Part shown: piece after piece, positions 23,349-31,774 of the stretch | How the letters are laid out: each line of letters begins with the position of its first letter | How positions within the stretch are numbered: the stretch's first letter is position 1 | Assembly (NCBI GenBank): GCA_017617145.1 | Contig: JAFZWX010000117.1 | Span: 1-47,101 of the forward strand | Length of the DNA stretch: 47,101 nt | Reading direction: 5' to 3' | Source of the DNA: Treponema sp. | GTDB taxonomy: Bacteria; Spirochaetota; Spirochaetia; Treponematales; Treponemataceae | Program-made: the position numbers and the translations under genes | Notes under the pieces: generated by a model | Seen by the model: the letters and a program-made list of their open reading frames with translations, nothing else | Told to the model about the DNA's origin: nothing | The model's database searches: none

Positions 23349-24680
23349 ATGAAAAACATTCAGAATAAGTGGCTGCGTGGTGCTATCCCGGCTCTTCTTC
23401 TTCACTGCAGTATTGGTACTGTATACTGCTGGTCAATCTTCAGTCAGGAAATTGCTAACTACATCGGCTTTTCAAAGGGTGCAGTTGAATGGGCATTCAG
23501 CTTTGCAATTTTCTTCTTAGGTATGTCTGCTGCTTTCCTTGGTGGACTTGTAGAAAAAAATATTCATAAGTCATCGCTTATTGCTGCAATTACTTTTGCG
23601 TGTGGTATGGCCGGAACAGGTTTCTTTATCTGGTACGGTGGAAAATGCTTACAGGCAGGACAGCCTAGCGTGCTTGCACTTGTAGGAATCTATATCAGCT
23701 ACGGTTTTATAATGGGTATTGGTCTTGGAACAGGTTATCTTTCTCCTGTAAAGACCCTTATGCTCTGGTTTAAAGATAAAAAAGGTCTTGCAACTGGTCT
23801 TGCTGTAGCAGGTTTTGGTGCCGCTAAGGCAATTGCTTCTCCAATTATGCAGGGAATGCTCGACAATATGGGACCAACCGGTATTTACAAAATGTTCTAT
23901 ATTCTTGCAGCAGTTTACTTTGTAATGATGATGATCGGTCACTTTATTCTTGCTAAACCGGAAGGTTGGGTTGAACCTCAGACAAAATCAAAGGAAGAAG
24001 GAATTATTGCAACTTTGAAGACAGAACCAATTGCTTCTTATATTGGAATCTGGCTTATGTTCTATATTAACATCACTTGTGGTCTTGCAATTATCAGTCA
24101 GGAAAAAATGATTGTTAAGTGTGTTGGACTTGGTGCTTATGCAGGCTTGATTTCTACAATTTCTGCTTTGTTCAATGCCGGCGGACGTCTTGGATTCTCT
24201 GCCTGGGCCGACAAAATGAAGGACCGCAACACTGTTTATAAAATGATTTTTGCACTTTCAATTGTTTCTACATTAATTGTTCTGTTTACAAAAGGAATTG
24301 CAAACGGTGCCGGAAACGTTGCTCTTATCATCTTCGTTCTTGCTTTGATTTTCATTGTAAACGCAGGCTACGGTGGCGGTTTCTCAAATGTTCCAACTTT
24401 ACTTTCTGACCACTATGGTATGGGAAACATTTCTGCAATCCACGGAATTACACTTTCTGCCTGGGCATTTGCAGGACTTACAGGTAATCAGATGGCTTCT
24501 TACATTGTAAACCACGTAGGTGAGTTTATAGAAGTTTCCGGCGTAAAGGCAAACCCACAGGGCTACCAGACAGTTCTTATTGTAACAACTGTTTTGTATA
24601 CTGTGGCTATGTGCTTGTCGCTTTTCCTGGTTCGCCCTATGAAAAAAGTTAGAGCAGCTCAGGAACAGGCAAAAGCATAG
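23349..24680 (+). CDS. OFA-type major facilitator transporter
   Basis: The 443-aa protein is very hydrophobic, with about 12 membrane segments. Family signs are LLLHCSIGTVYCWSIF near the N-terminus, KGAVEWAFSFAIFFLGMSAA, and GIGLGTGYLSPVKTLMLWF with KDKKGLATGLAVAGFG (about 120-155). These match the oxalate:formate antiporter family (also lactate/monocarboxylate carriers). Substrate is not readable. AGAAGG lies 7-12 nt before the ATG. Its gene is followed at once by a promoter and a terminator. Confidence 0.85.
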   Translation: MKNIQNKWLRGAIPALLLHCSIGTVYCWSIFSQEIANYIGFSKGAVEWAFSFAIFFLGMSAAFLGGLVEKNIHKSSLIAAITFACGMAGTGFFIWYGGKCLQAGQPSVLALVGIYISYGFIMGIGLGTGYLSPVKTLMLWFKDKKGLATGLAVAGFGAAKAIASPIMQGMLDNMGPTGIYKMFYILAAVYFVMMMIGHFILAKPEGWVEPQTKSKEEGIIATLKTEPIASYIGIWLMFYINITCGLAIISQEKMIVKCVGLGAYAGLISTISALFNAGGRLGFSAWADKMKDRNTVYKMIFALSIVSTLIVLFTKGIANGAGNVALIIFVLALIFIVNAGYGGGFSNVPTLLSDHYGMGNISAIHGITLSAWAFAGLTGNQMASYIVNHVGEFIEVSGVKANPQGYQTVLIVTTVLYTVAMCLSLFLVRPMKKVRAAQEQAKA

Positions 24681-24682
24681 TC

Positions 24683-24711
24683 TTGACACAATTTCAAAAA
24701 AACGATATTTT
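24683..24711 (+). promoter_or_regulatory. Consensus promoter immediately after the MFS gene
   Basis: TTGACA (24683-24688), 17 bp, then TATTTT (24706-24711). Initiation near 24718 would reach the terminator at 24741-24774 after only about 25 nt of leader. It could make a tiny RNA or serve as an attenuated promoter for rimP-nusA. Confidence 0.65.
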
Positions 24712-24740
24712 ATATCTAACATCTTTAATATAACTATTAA

Positions 24741-24774
24741 AAATGGATTCGGTGCTCCCGAGTCCATTTTTTTT
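24741..24774 (+). terminator. Intrinsic terminator after the MFS gene
   Basis: AAATGGATTCGG pairs with CCGAGTCCATTT (24741-24752 with 24758-24769, one G-T wobble), loop TGCTC, then a T-run to 24774. Confidence 0.9.
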
Positions 24775-24786
24775 ACAATGAATTAT

Positions 24787-24853
24787 GTCATTATCGGGCT
24801 TGACCCGATAATCTATCTTCAAGAGAGATTGCCGTGTCGAGCACGGCAATGAC
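24787..24853. repeat. Two REP-like units upstream of rimP
   Basis: A minus unit (24787-24815, ATTATCGGGCTTGACCCG) and a plus unit (24825-24853, ATTGCCGTGTCGAGCACG) are tail to tail. The second has TCGAG in place of TCAAG in the loop. They lie between a terminator and the rimP ribosome site. Confidence 0.85.
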
Positions 24854-24871
24854 ATGTGTATTACGAGGATT

Positions 24872-25333
24872 ATGGATTATACACCTTACAGTAAAACTAA
24901 GTATTATGCAGAATGTGCGCCGCTGGTAGAAGGCATGGGCTACAAACTCGTTGACCTTAAAATTGTTCCGGCAAAAACTGTAACAAAAATTTCTGCAATT
25001 ATTACAGGCACAGATCCAGCACAAAATATCGGTGTAAACGACTGTGCAAAAGTTCACCGCGTTCTTCTTACCCGCCTTGAAGCACTTCTTGGAACTGAAG
25101 AAACAACAATGGAACTTACAAGCCCTGGCATTGAGCACAACCTTAAAAACGCCGCAGAGTTTTCTGTATTTACAGGACGTGATGTTCGTGTTTGGGACAA
25201 AACTGTAAACGATTGGGTCAGCGGAAAAATCAAAACTGCAGACGATAAAAGTGTTGTGCTAGATGTAGACGGCACAGAAAATCAAATAGCATTTGAAAAC
25301 ATAGCAAAAGCTAAATTTACATATAATAAATAA
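24872..25333 (+). CDS. rimP: Ribosome maturation factor RimP
   Basis: RimP is needed for 30S assembly. The ATG at 24872 has ACGAGG just upstream; ATG 24854 lies in the flanking repeat and is less likely. The 153-aa protein has the N-terminal alpha/beta part (CAPLVEGMGYKLVDLKI), the central TMELTSPGIEHNLKNAAEF typical of the family and the C-terminal SH3-like GRDVRVWDKTVNDWVSGKI. It heads the classical rimP-nusA-infB-rbfA-truB cluster. Confidence 0.92.
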   Translation: MDYTPYSKTKYYAECAPLVEGMGYKLVDLKIVPAKTVTKISAIITGTDPAQNIGVNDCAKVHRVLLTRLEALLGTEETTMELTSPGIEHNLKNAAEFSVFTGRDVRVWDKTVNDWVSGKIKTADDKSVVLDVDGTENQIAFENIAKAKFTYNK

Positions 25334-25375
25334 TAAAGTGGCAGCTAAAACGGCTATAACCACGAGGAGATTTTT

Positions 25376-26884
25376 ATGTCAGAAATGGCAGAGGCAATTC
25401 GCCAGTTGATTCAAGAAAAAGGATATTCAGAAGATTCTGTAAAGCAGACAATAGAGAAGGCTCTTAAAGCTGCATATAAAAGAACTTACGGAACAGATGA
25501 AAATGCAATCGTAAAGTTTGCAGATGATATGTCTGATGTTTCCATTTATTCACGCAAGGTTGTTGTAGACGGAGTTTACGATCCTGTTCGTGAATATGAG
25601 CTTGAAGATGCAAAAAAACTTAGCGAAGATTTGGAAGAAGGTGACGAAATTGACCTTCTTGAAGATCCTAAATCCTTTGACCGTTCGGCAGTTGCAACTG
25701 GAAAACAAACAGCTCATCAGGGCCTAAACGAAACTTTTAAAGATTCTCTTTACAATGAATATAAAGACAAAATCGGTGAAATTATCATCGGTTATTATCA
25801 GCGAGAACGCAACGGCAATATTTATGTAGACTTGGGTAATGCAGGCCGTCTTGAAGGTGTTCTTCCTGTAAAATATCAGTCTAAACTTGAGTTCTACGAA
25901 AAGAATGACCGTATTAAGGCTCTCATTGTTGATATTAAAAAGACTTCTACAGGACTTCAACTTATTCTTTCAAGAAGCGATCCAAAGCTTGTAAGTTCTA
26001 TTCTTGAAAAAGAAGTTCCGGAAATTGCAGACGGTACAGTTGAAATTGTAAAAATCGTCCGTGATGCCGGTTACAGAACAAAAATTGCTGTTTCTACAAA
26101 ACGCGAAGAAGTTGACCCTGTTGGAGCTTGTGTTGGCCTTAAGGGTATCCGTATTCAGAATGTTATCCGCGAACTTTTGAACGAAAAAATAGATGTTCTT
26201 CGCTGGGATCCTGATCCTGTTGAGTTTATTAAAAATGCTTTGTCACCGGCACAGGTTGGACGTGTTCTTATTACCGATGCAGATAAACGACAGGCACTTG
26301 CAATTGTTGAAGAATCACAGTTCTCTTTAGCAATCGGTCGTCAGGGACAGAACGTTCGTCTTGCAAACCGCTTGTGTGACTGGAATATTGATGTTAAGAC
26401 AATTGAGCAGGCTGAGGAAATGGATCTTTCACAGTTCAGTACTGTTCAGAATGCACACGCTCTGTTTAATGATGAAGTTGAAGAAACTTACGACGAAATT
26501 ACAACTGTTGCAGAGCTTCCTGGTGTTGATGTGGAAATTGCTGAACTTCTTAAAGCAAATGGAATCGAAGAAATCCAGGACTTTGTTGAAGCTTATGATG
26601 AAAATAGAATTAATATAGAAGGTGTTTCTAAAGAAGCGCTTGATACTATTAATGACCTTATTAACCAGAATGTTGAGTTTGTTGAAGAAGGTGATGAAGA
26701 ATCTGCACAGACTCAACAGAATGCCGATAATACCGCAGAAGAAGAAACAGAAATTCAGGAAGAAACTGATTCAGAAGAAGAGGAAGAATACTTCTGTCCT
26801 GAATGTGGTGCAAAAATCACACTTGATACAAAAGTATGTCCTAATTGTGGTATAGAATTGGAATTTGCTGAGGACGAGGAATAG
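25376..26884 (+). CDS. nusA: Transcription termination/antitermination factor NusA with C-terminal zinc ribbon
   Basis: NusA binds RNA polymerase and modulates pausing and termination. GAGGAG lies before the ATG. In order: N-terminal polymerase-binding domain (about 1-125), S1 (GNIYVDLGNAGRLEGVLP, near 145), and KH domains (VGACVGLKGIRIQNVIREL, about 250; FSLAIGRQGQNVRLANRL, about 315). A helix-hairpin-helix-like region follows (AELPGVDVEIAELLKANGI). The tail is acidic (EEETEIQEETDSEEEEE) and ends in a Cys4 motif CPECGAKITLDTKVCPNCG (about 473-491), a zinc ribbon not part of the standard bacterial protein. Polymerase, S1 and KH parts are intact. Confidence 0.96.
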   Translation: MSEMAEAIRQLIQEKGYSEDSVKQTIEKALKAAYKRTYGTDENAIVKFADDMSDVSIYSRKVVVDGVYDPVREYELEDAKKLSEDLEEGDEIDLLEDPKSFDRSAVATGKQTAHQGLNETFKDSLYNEYKDKIGEIIIGYYQRERNGNIYVDLGNAGRLEGVLPVKYQSKLEFYEKNDRIKALIVDIKKTSTGLQLILSRSDPKLVSSILEKEVPEIADGTVEIVKIVRDAGYRTKIAVSTKREEVDPVGACVGLKGIRIQNVIRELLNEKIDVLRWDPDPVEFIKNALSPAQVGRVLITDADKRQALAIVEESQFSLAIGRQGQNVRLANRLCDWNIDVKTIEQAEEMDLSQFSTVQNAHALFNDEVEETYDEITTVAELPGVDVEIAELLKANGIEEIQDFVEAYDENRINIEGVSKEALDTINDLINQNVEFVEEGDEESAQTQQNADNTAEEETEIQEETDSEEEEEYFCPECGAKITLDTKVCPNCGIELEFAEDEE

Positions 26885-26892
26885 AATAATAT

Positions 26893-29517
26893 ATGTCAGA
26901 AGAAACTGAAAAAAAACAAGAATTTGTAGTTCACAAAAAACAGAAGGACAATACTCCTGCCGAAAAAGCTGCTTCTCCGAGTGCCGCTGCACCAGAAAAG
27001 AAGAGGATTGTAGTTGTTAAAAAGAAAAATCCTGCAGGTGGTACAGCTGCTCAGACAAAACCACAAGCTGCTTCTGCTGCTCCTGCTAAAACAGGTGAGC
27101 CTGCAAAAAAGATTGTAGTAAAAAAGACAACACAGACTCCTTCTGGTGAAAAGAAATCAGATTCTATTGGTGATAATAAACCAAAAACTACTTTTGAACT
27201 GAATCCTTCAAGACCAAATGTAAAAGCCGGAAATCTTTCTGATAAAGGACGCAATACCAACAAAAGTGGCTTTAACAGAAACGGACAGTATTCTGGTGGT
27301 CAAAAAAATAATTTTGGTCGTGAAGGCGGTGGTTTCACTGGAGCACAGGCTCGTCAAGGTTACCAGAATCGCGAACGTGACGGAAATAAAGATGCTAATT
27401 CAGCAAATCGTCAGGGTAATTTCGCAGGTAAACAAGGTAGCTTTAATAGAAATGGACAGCAGGGAGGTCAACGCTTTAATGGAAATAGCGGACAAGGCTT
27501 CCGTGGACCTCGCCCTGGAATGGGTGGAGCTGGTGCTGCACCTGCAATGCCTGTTGATAACTCAAGAAATCCAGGTAAAAAAGCTGCTTTTAAAGGTAAA
27601 AAACAGATTTATAACCGCAAGGACGAAGAGCAGTACGACGACAAATTCTTTGAACAGAAAAAGAAGGTTGAAACTCCTGCCAGCGTAGTTCCAAAATCAA
27701 TTGATATTATGGAATCAATTTCGGTATCTGACCTTGCACGTAAAATGAACCTTAAGGCAAGTGAAGTGATCGGAAAGCTTATGGGCATGGGTATGATGGT
27801 AACAATTACCCAGTCAATCGATTCCGATACTGCAACTCTTCTTGCCGCAGAATATGGTTGTGAAGTTCATCTTGTAAGTCTTTATGATGAAACAGTAATT
27901 GAAAGTGAAAAGGATGACGGTGTAGAACTTAAGCCTCGTCCTCCAATTGTAACTGTAATGGGTCACGTAGACCATGGTAAAACAAAAACTCTTGATGCAA
28001 TCCGTCATTCACATGTTGCCGAAGGAGAAGCCGGTGGTATTACTCAGTCAATTGGTGCTTATTCAGTAAAAACAGATAAGGGTAGAATTACCTTCCTTGA
28101 TACACCTGGTCACGAAGCCTTTACAATGATGCGTGCACGTGGTGCTCAAGTAACAGATATTGTAGTACTCGTAGTTGCTGCAGATGATGGTGTTATGCCT
28201 CAGACATTGGAAGCTATAGCCCACGCAAAGGATGCAAAGGTTCCTATTATTGTTGCAGTAAACAAGGTTGATAAACCGGAAGCAAACCCAGACCGTGTTA
28301 AGACTCAGCTTAGTGAGCTTGGACTTACACCAGAAGAATGGGGTGGTGATACTCAATATGTTCACATTTCTGCTTTAAAAAAAGAAGGTATTGATGATTT
28401 ACTTGATGCAATCCTTCTTCAGGCCGAAATGCTTGAACTTAAAGCAAATGATGAATGTCGTGCAGAAGGAAAGATTCTGGAATCTCGCGTAGATCAGGGA
28501 CGAGGTGTCGTTTCTTCTGTAATCATTCAGCGTGGTTCTTTACATCAAGGTGATCCGTTCGTTGCAGGTATTTATTCAGGACGTGTTCGTGCTATGTTTG
28601 ATGACAGAGGCCGTCGTATTCAGGAAGCAGGACCTTCTGCTCCAGTAGAAGTTCTTGGTATGGAAGAAATGCCTAATGCAGGTGATCCGTTCCAGGTAAC
28701 AGAAAGCGAAAAAGATGCACGTGCTATTTCTGCAAAACGTCAGGAACTTAAACGCTTTGAAGCTGCTAAGGCTGTTAAGAAAACAACTCTTGAATCTCTT
28801 TACAGCGATATTGCCGACAGTGAAGTTAAAGAACTTAAAGTTATCATTAAAGCAGACCTTCAAGGTTCAGCAGAAGCTCTTAAGTCTTCTTTGGAAAAGC
28901 TTTCAACACGCGAAATCCGTCTTTCAGTTATTCACTCAAGTGCGGGTGCAATCAACGAATCGGATGTTACTCTTGCCGCTGCAGACTCAAATGCAATTAT
29001 CATTGGTTTCAATGTTCGTCCTACTCCAAAGGCAAAAACACTTGCCGAACAGGAACAGGTTGAGATTAGAAAATACAATATTATTTACAAGTGTGTTGAA
29101 GAAATTCAGCAGGCTATGGAAGGTATGCTCCAGCCTGATACTAAAGAAGAAGTTATTGGACAGGTTGAAGTTCGCGACACCTTTAAGGTACCAAAGGTTG
29201 GTGTTATTGCCGGTTGTATGGTCAGCGAAGGTATTGTCAAGAGAACTTCAAGCGTAAACCTTATTCGCGATGGAATAGTAAAGTTTACAGGAAAGATTTC
29301 TTCCCTCAAGCGCTTTAAAGACGATGCTAAAGAAGTCAGCACAGGTTATGAATGTGGTATTGGCCTTGAAAACTGGCAGGATATTCAGGTTGGTGATAAA
29401 CTTGAAGTATTCGAAATTGTTGAAGTTGCAAAGAAACTTGGTAAAACAATTGCAGAAGAAGAAGCCGAAGCCGCTAAACGCAATGTTACTGCTGCAGGTT
29501 CAGAAGGAGCAGAGTAG
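26893..29517 (+). CDS. infB: Translation initiation factor IF-2
   Basis: IF-2 is the GTPase that brings initiator tRNA to the 30S subunit. The 874-aa protein has a long, low-complexity N-terminus rich in Gly, Asn, Arg and Gln, with repeated FNRNGQ and RQGN units (about 100-235). Then come the IF-2 N domain (SVSDLARKMNLKASEVIGKL, about 275), G1 GHVDHGKT (about 357-364), DTPGHEAF, NKVD, and the C-terminal SAGAINESDVTLA. Start ATG 26893 is 8 bp after nusA. The N-terminal region resembles RGG-type RNA-binding tails; that role is inference. Confidence 0.96.
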   Translation: MSEETEKKQEFVVHKKQKDNTPAEKAASPSAAAPEKKRIVVVKKKNPAGGTAAQTKPQAASAAPAKTGEPAKKIVVKKTTQTPSGEKKSDSIGDNKPKTTFELNPSRPNVKAGNLSDKGRNTNKSGFNRNGQYSGGQKNNFGREGGGFTGAQARQGYQNRERDGNKDANSANRQGNFAGKQGSFNRNGQQGGQRFNGNSGQGFRGPRPGMGGAGAAPAMPVDNSRNPGKKAAFKGKKQIYNRKDEEQYDDKFFEQKKKVETPASVVPKSIDIMESISVSDLARKMNLKASEVIGKLMGMGMMVTITQSIDSDTATLLAAEYGCEVHLVSLYDETVIESEKDDGVELKPRPPIVTVMGHVDHGKTKTLDAIRHSHVAEGEAGGITQSIGAYSVKTDKGRITFLDTPGHEAFTMMRARGAQVTDIVVLVVAADDGVMPQTLEAIAHAKDAKVPIIVAVNKVDKPEANPDRVKTQLSELGLTPEEWGGDTQYVHISALKKEGIDDLLDAILLQAEMLELKANDECRAEGKILESRVDQGRGVVSSVIIQRGSLHQGDPFVAGIYSGRVRAMFDDRGRRIQEAGPSAPVEVLGMEEMPNAGDPFQVTESEKDARAISAKRQELKRFEAAKAVKKTTLESLYSDIADSEVKELKVIIKADLQGSAEALKSSLEKLSTREIRLSVIHSSAGAINESDVTLAAADSNAIIIGFNVRPTPKAKTLAEQEQVEIRKYNIIYKCVEEIQQAMEGMLQPDTKEEVIGQVEVRDTFKVPKVGVIAGCMVSEGIVKRTSSVNLIRDGIVKFTGKISSLKRFKDDAKEVSTGYECGIGLENWQDIQVGDKLEVFEIVEVAKKLGKTIAEEEAEAAKRNVTAAGSEGAE

Positions 29518-29876
29518 TGGGACAGTATAGAATCCAGAGGCTTGATGATCAGCTCCGTGACGAAATCTCTCAATTAATTCTTCGCGGAGAAGTTAAAGAC
29601 CCAAGAGTAAATACTTTTCTTAGTATAAACAGAGTAGAAGTTACAAAGGATTTAAGCTATGGCAAAGTTTTTGTTTCTTCGTTCCTGACCGATGGAGATA
29701 TAAAGCTTGGAGTTGATGGTCTTAATGCCGCTGCTGGTTTTATTCAGAGAGAAATCTCAAAAAAACTTCGTATATATAAATTTCCAAAGCTTACTTTTGT
29801 TGTTGATTCAGGAATGAAAGCAGGTTTTAACATGGTTCAAAAACTGAACGAGCTTGAAAAAGAGCAAAATGGATAA
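29517..29876 (+). CDS. rbfA: 30S ribosome-binding factor RbfA
   Basis: RbfA aids late 30S maturation near 16S helix 1. The GTG start at 29517 overlaps the infB stop by one base, with AGAAGGAG 7 nt upstream. The 119-aa protein has the family KH-like fold: RLDDQLRDEISQLILRGEVKDPR, SINRVEVTKDLSYGKVFVS and GFIQREISKKLRIYKFPKLTF. The 3' end overlaps truB by 8 bp. Confidence 0.93.
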   Translation: MGQYRIQRLDDQLRDEISQLILRGEVKDPRVNTFLSINRVEVTKDLSYGKVFVSSFLTDGDIKLGVDGLNAAAGFIQREISKKLRIYKFPKLTFVVDSGMKAGFNMVQKLNELEKEQNG

Positions 29877-30864
29877 AATAATCCTCCTTGCAAAACAGCC
29901 GGGAATCACATCTTTTACTTCTCTTTATAATGTAAAGAGAGCCTTCAATACAACTAAAGTAGGTCACACCGGAACCCTTGACAATTTTGCTCAAGGGCTT
30001 TTAGTTGTATGTACAGGCCGTCTTACTAAGCTTGCAGGAAATATTACAGAATTTGATAAATCATACAAAGCAGTCCTTAAGTTTGGAATCGAAACAGATA
30101 CTCTTGATTATGAAGGAAATATTATCCGCCAGGCCCCGCTTCCTGATGAAGAAACTGTAAGGAAGGTTGTTGCATCGTTTATAGGAGAACAGAAACAAAA
30201 ACCTCCTGTTTTTAGTGCAATTCATGTAGATGGAAAACGAGCCAGTGAACTTGTAAGAAAAGGGGTAGAAATTGAATTGCCGTCCAGAACAATAAATGTT
30301 TACAGTGCAGACATTCTTGATATGGAGGTTGATTCTACAGGTGGTGTTCGCGCCTGCCTTATAGATTTTTCAGTTTCAAAAGGAACTTATATCAGATGTC
30401 TTGCACGCGATATAGGAGAAGCCTGTAATTCTGCTGCACATCTTATAGGTTTGTTTCGAACAAGAGTTGGGAATTTTAGAGTAGAAAACGCAGCAGGTTT
30501 TGATTTGCTACCACCTTTTGATATTAAAACCTGTAATGAATTTGCGGCACAGAAAAAAATCAAATCTGCAGCTGATGATTCAGTCCTACAGAAGAAAATT
30601 GTTGAAACTTCCTGTGATTTTGATGAACAGACAGCAATTCAATGTGGATTTAAAATCCTTCATCTTAAAAACAAAGAGTCTGAACAGGATTTTAGATTTG
30701 GAAGACCATTACATAAGTCATTTTTTACCGAAAAAGTTGAAATAATCGTACCGCAAGATTTATTTGCGATTTTTACCGCTTCCGGAATTTTTTGTGGATT
30801 ACTGGAATGTAAGAATTATGAAAAGCAATATCTGGGTTATAAGATGGTCCTTCAAGATTGTTAA
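29869..30864 (+). CDS. truB: tRNA pseudouridine(55) synthase
   Basis: TruB makes pseudouridine 55 in the T loop of nearly all tRNAs. GHTGTLDNFAQGLLVVCTGR (about residues 31-50) contains the catalytic aspartate. KSYKAVLKFGIETDTLDYEG and QKPPVFSAIHVDGKRA follow, as does YIRCLARDIGEACNSAAHL. At 331 aa it has a C-terminal extension (about 220-331) that looks PUA-like but is diverged. ATG 29869 is within the end of rbfA. Its target base is missing in the tRNA-Gly at the end of the window. Confidence 0.94.
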   Translation: MDKIILLAKQPGITSFTSLYNVKRAFNTTKVGHTGTLDNFAQGLLVVCTGRLTKLAGNITEFDKSYKAVLKFGIETDTLDYEGNIIRQAPLPDEETVRKVVASFIGEQKQKPPVFSAIHVDGKRASELVRKGVEIELPSRTINVYSADILDMEVDSTGGVRACLIDFSVSKGTYIRCLARDIGEACNSAAHLIGLFRTRVGNFRVENAAGFDLLPPFDIKTCNEFAAQKKIKSAADDSVLQKKIVETSCDFDEQTAIQCGFKILHLKNKESEQDFRFGRPLHKSFFTEKVEIIVPQDLFAIFTASGIFCGLLECKNYEKQYLGYKMVLQDC

Positions 30865-30893
30865 ATAAAAAAACCTGGTACAAAGACCAGGTT
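30865..30893 (-). terminator. Terminator of tRNA-Val
   Basis: On the minus strand AACCTGGT pairs with ACCAGGTT (30893-30886 with 30879-30872), followed by a T-run. The downstream boundary abuts the truB stop codon (convergent). Confidence 0.9.
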
Positions 30894-30894
30894 A

Positions 30895-30968
30895 TGGGCA
30901 GTGAGAGGATCGAACTCCCGACATTCTGGGTGTAAACCAGACGCTCGTACCAGCTGAGCTAACTGCCC
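30895..30968 (-). tRNA. tRNA-Val (anticodon TAC)
   Basis: GGGCAGT pairs with ACTGCCC. The anticodon loop TTTACAC inside stem TCTGG/CCAGA gives anticodon TAC for valine (GUA/GUN). The T loop is TTCGATC, normal. CCA is not encoded; the discriminator is A. Confidence 0.95.
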
Positions 30969-30992
30969 GAATCACATTTAAGTGTTAAAATT

Positions 30993-31021
30993 AATATACC
31001 AAAAACCTTAAATTGTGTCAA
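30993..31021 (-). promoter_or_regulatory. Promoter of tRNA-Val
   Basis: On the minus strand TTGACA (31021-31016), a 17-bp spacer, and TATATT (30998-30993). Initiation is about 18 nt before the tRNA 5' end. Confidence 0.85.
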
Positions 31022-31095
31022 TATGATAAGACTTGTTATTCAAGTTTTTTTTCTTTAAAATGCTTTTTTTTCTAGAATATTAGCAGTTTTTCTAT

Positions 31096-31101
31096 TATAA
31101 T
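31096..31101 (+). promoter_or_regulatory. -10 box 7 nt before the 31109 start
   Basis: TATAAT ends 7 nt before ATG 31109; no ribosome site is visible. No clear -35 box. Confidence 0.5.
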
Positions 31102-31108
31102 TATAAAG

Positions 31109-31774
31109 ATGAAGAAAACTTTTTTGTTTGTATCTTTAGCTATTTTGTTATGTCTCATTTCTTGTTCTAATACTCAGACAATAGTTTTAACTTCACAAGA
31201 AGATACTTTACGAAATGAACTTCAAATAAAATCTGGAAAAACAATATGGTCAAATGAAATTGAACCTGATAGACTTTCTTCAACCTTAAACAAAAACATT
31301 TCCACCAGCAGTAGAGATATTATAACTCCACAGATGATTTCTACAATTAAAGAACTTCAACCCGCTGTCTATCCAGAAATCAAAGGTTTTGCCAGTTTAG
31401 ATTGTTCAGCAATGAATAAAGCTCTTTTATCAACATTAAATGATTTTTGTGAGCAGTTATGCAAAGGAACTGATAATCTGGCGCCTTTCTTTTTAGATCA
31501 ATATTTTTTCAATTATGTATTTTTTAAAAACGATATTGAACCAATAGTAGAACAGCTTAAAAAAGACGAAATCCTTTTTGAAAGATATATAATCTGCAAA
31601 GCTTTTGAAAATGCAGATATAATACAAGTTCCATTACGTTTTTATAATAACAAAGATTATATTGATTTATCTGTCTATCTGACTTATCATAATGGTTATA
31701 AGATAACTCAAATAGAAGTTATCAGGTGGGGGAAAACATATGGAGAATCAGACAAAGAAAAATCTAAACAGTGA
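31109..31774 (+). CDS. Lipoprotein of unknown function
   Basis: The signal MKKTFLFVSLAILLCLISC ends with a lipobox (Cys19). The 221-aa protein is mainly polar and helix-like (LQPAVYPEIKGFASLD, ALLSTLNDFCEQLCKG), with FFLDQYFFNYVFF near the middle and a final beta segment (VPLRFYNNKDYIDLSVYLTY). No family is recognised. Its last 35 bp overlap the PilZ-like gene, whose ribosome site (AGGTGGGGG) lies within this coding sequence, so the two are likely coupled. Confidence 0.75.
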   Translation: MKKTFLFVSLAILLCLISCSNTQTIVLTSQEDTLRNELQIKSGKTIWSNEIEPDRLSSTLNKNISTSSRDIITPQMISTIKELQPAVYPEIKGFASLDCSAMNKALLSTLNDFCEQLCKGTDNLAPFFLDQYFFNYVFFKNDIEPIVEQLKKDEILFERYIICKAFENADIIQVPLRFYNNKDYIDLSVYLTYHNGYKITQIEVIRWGKTYGESDKEKSKQ

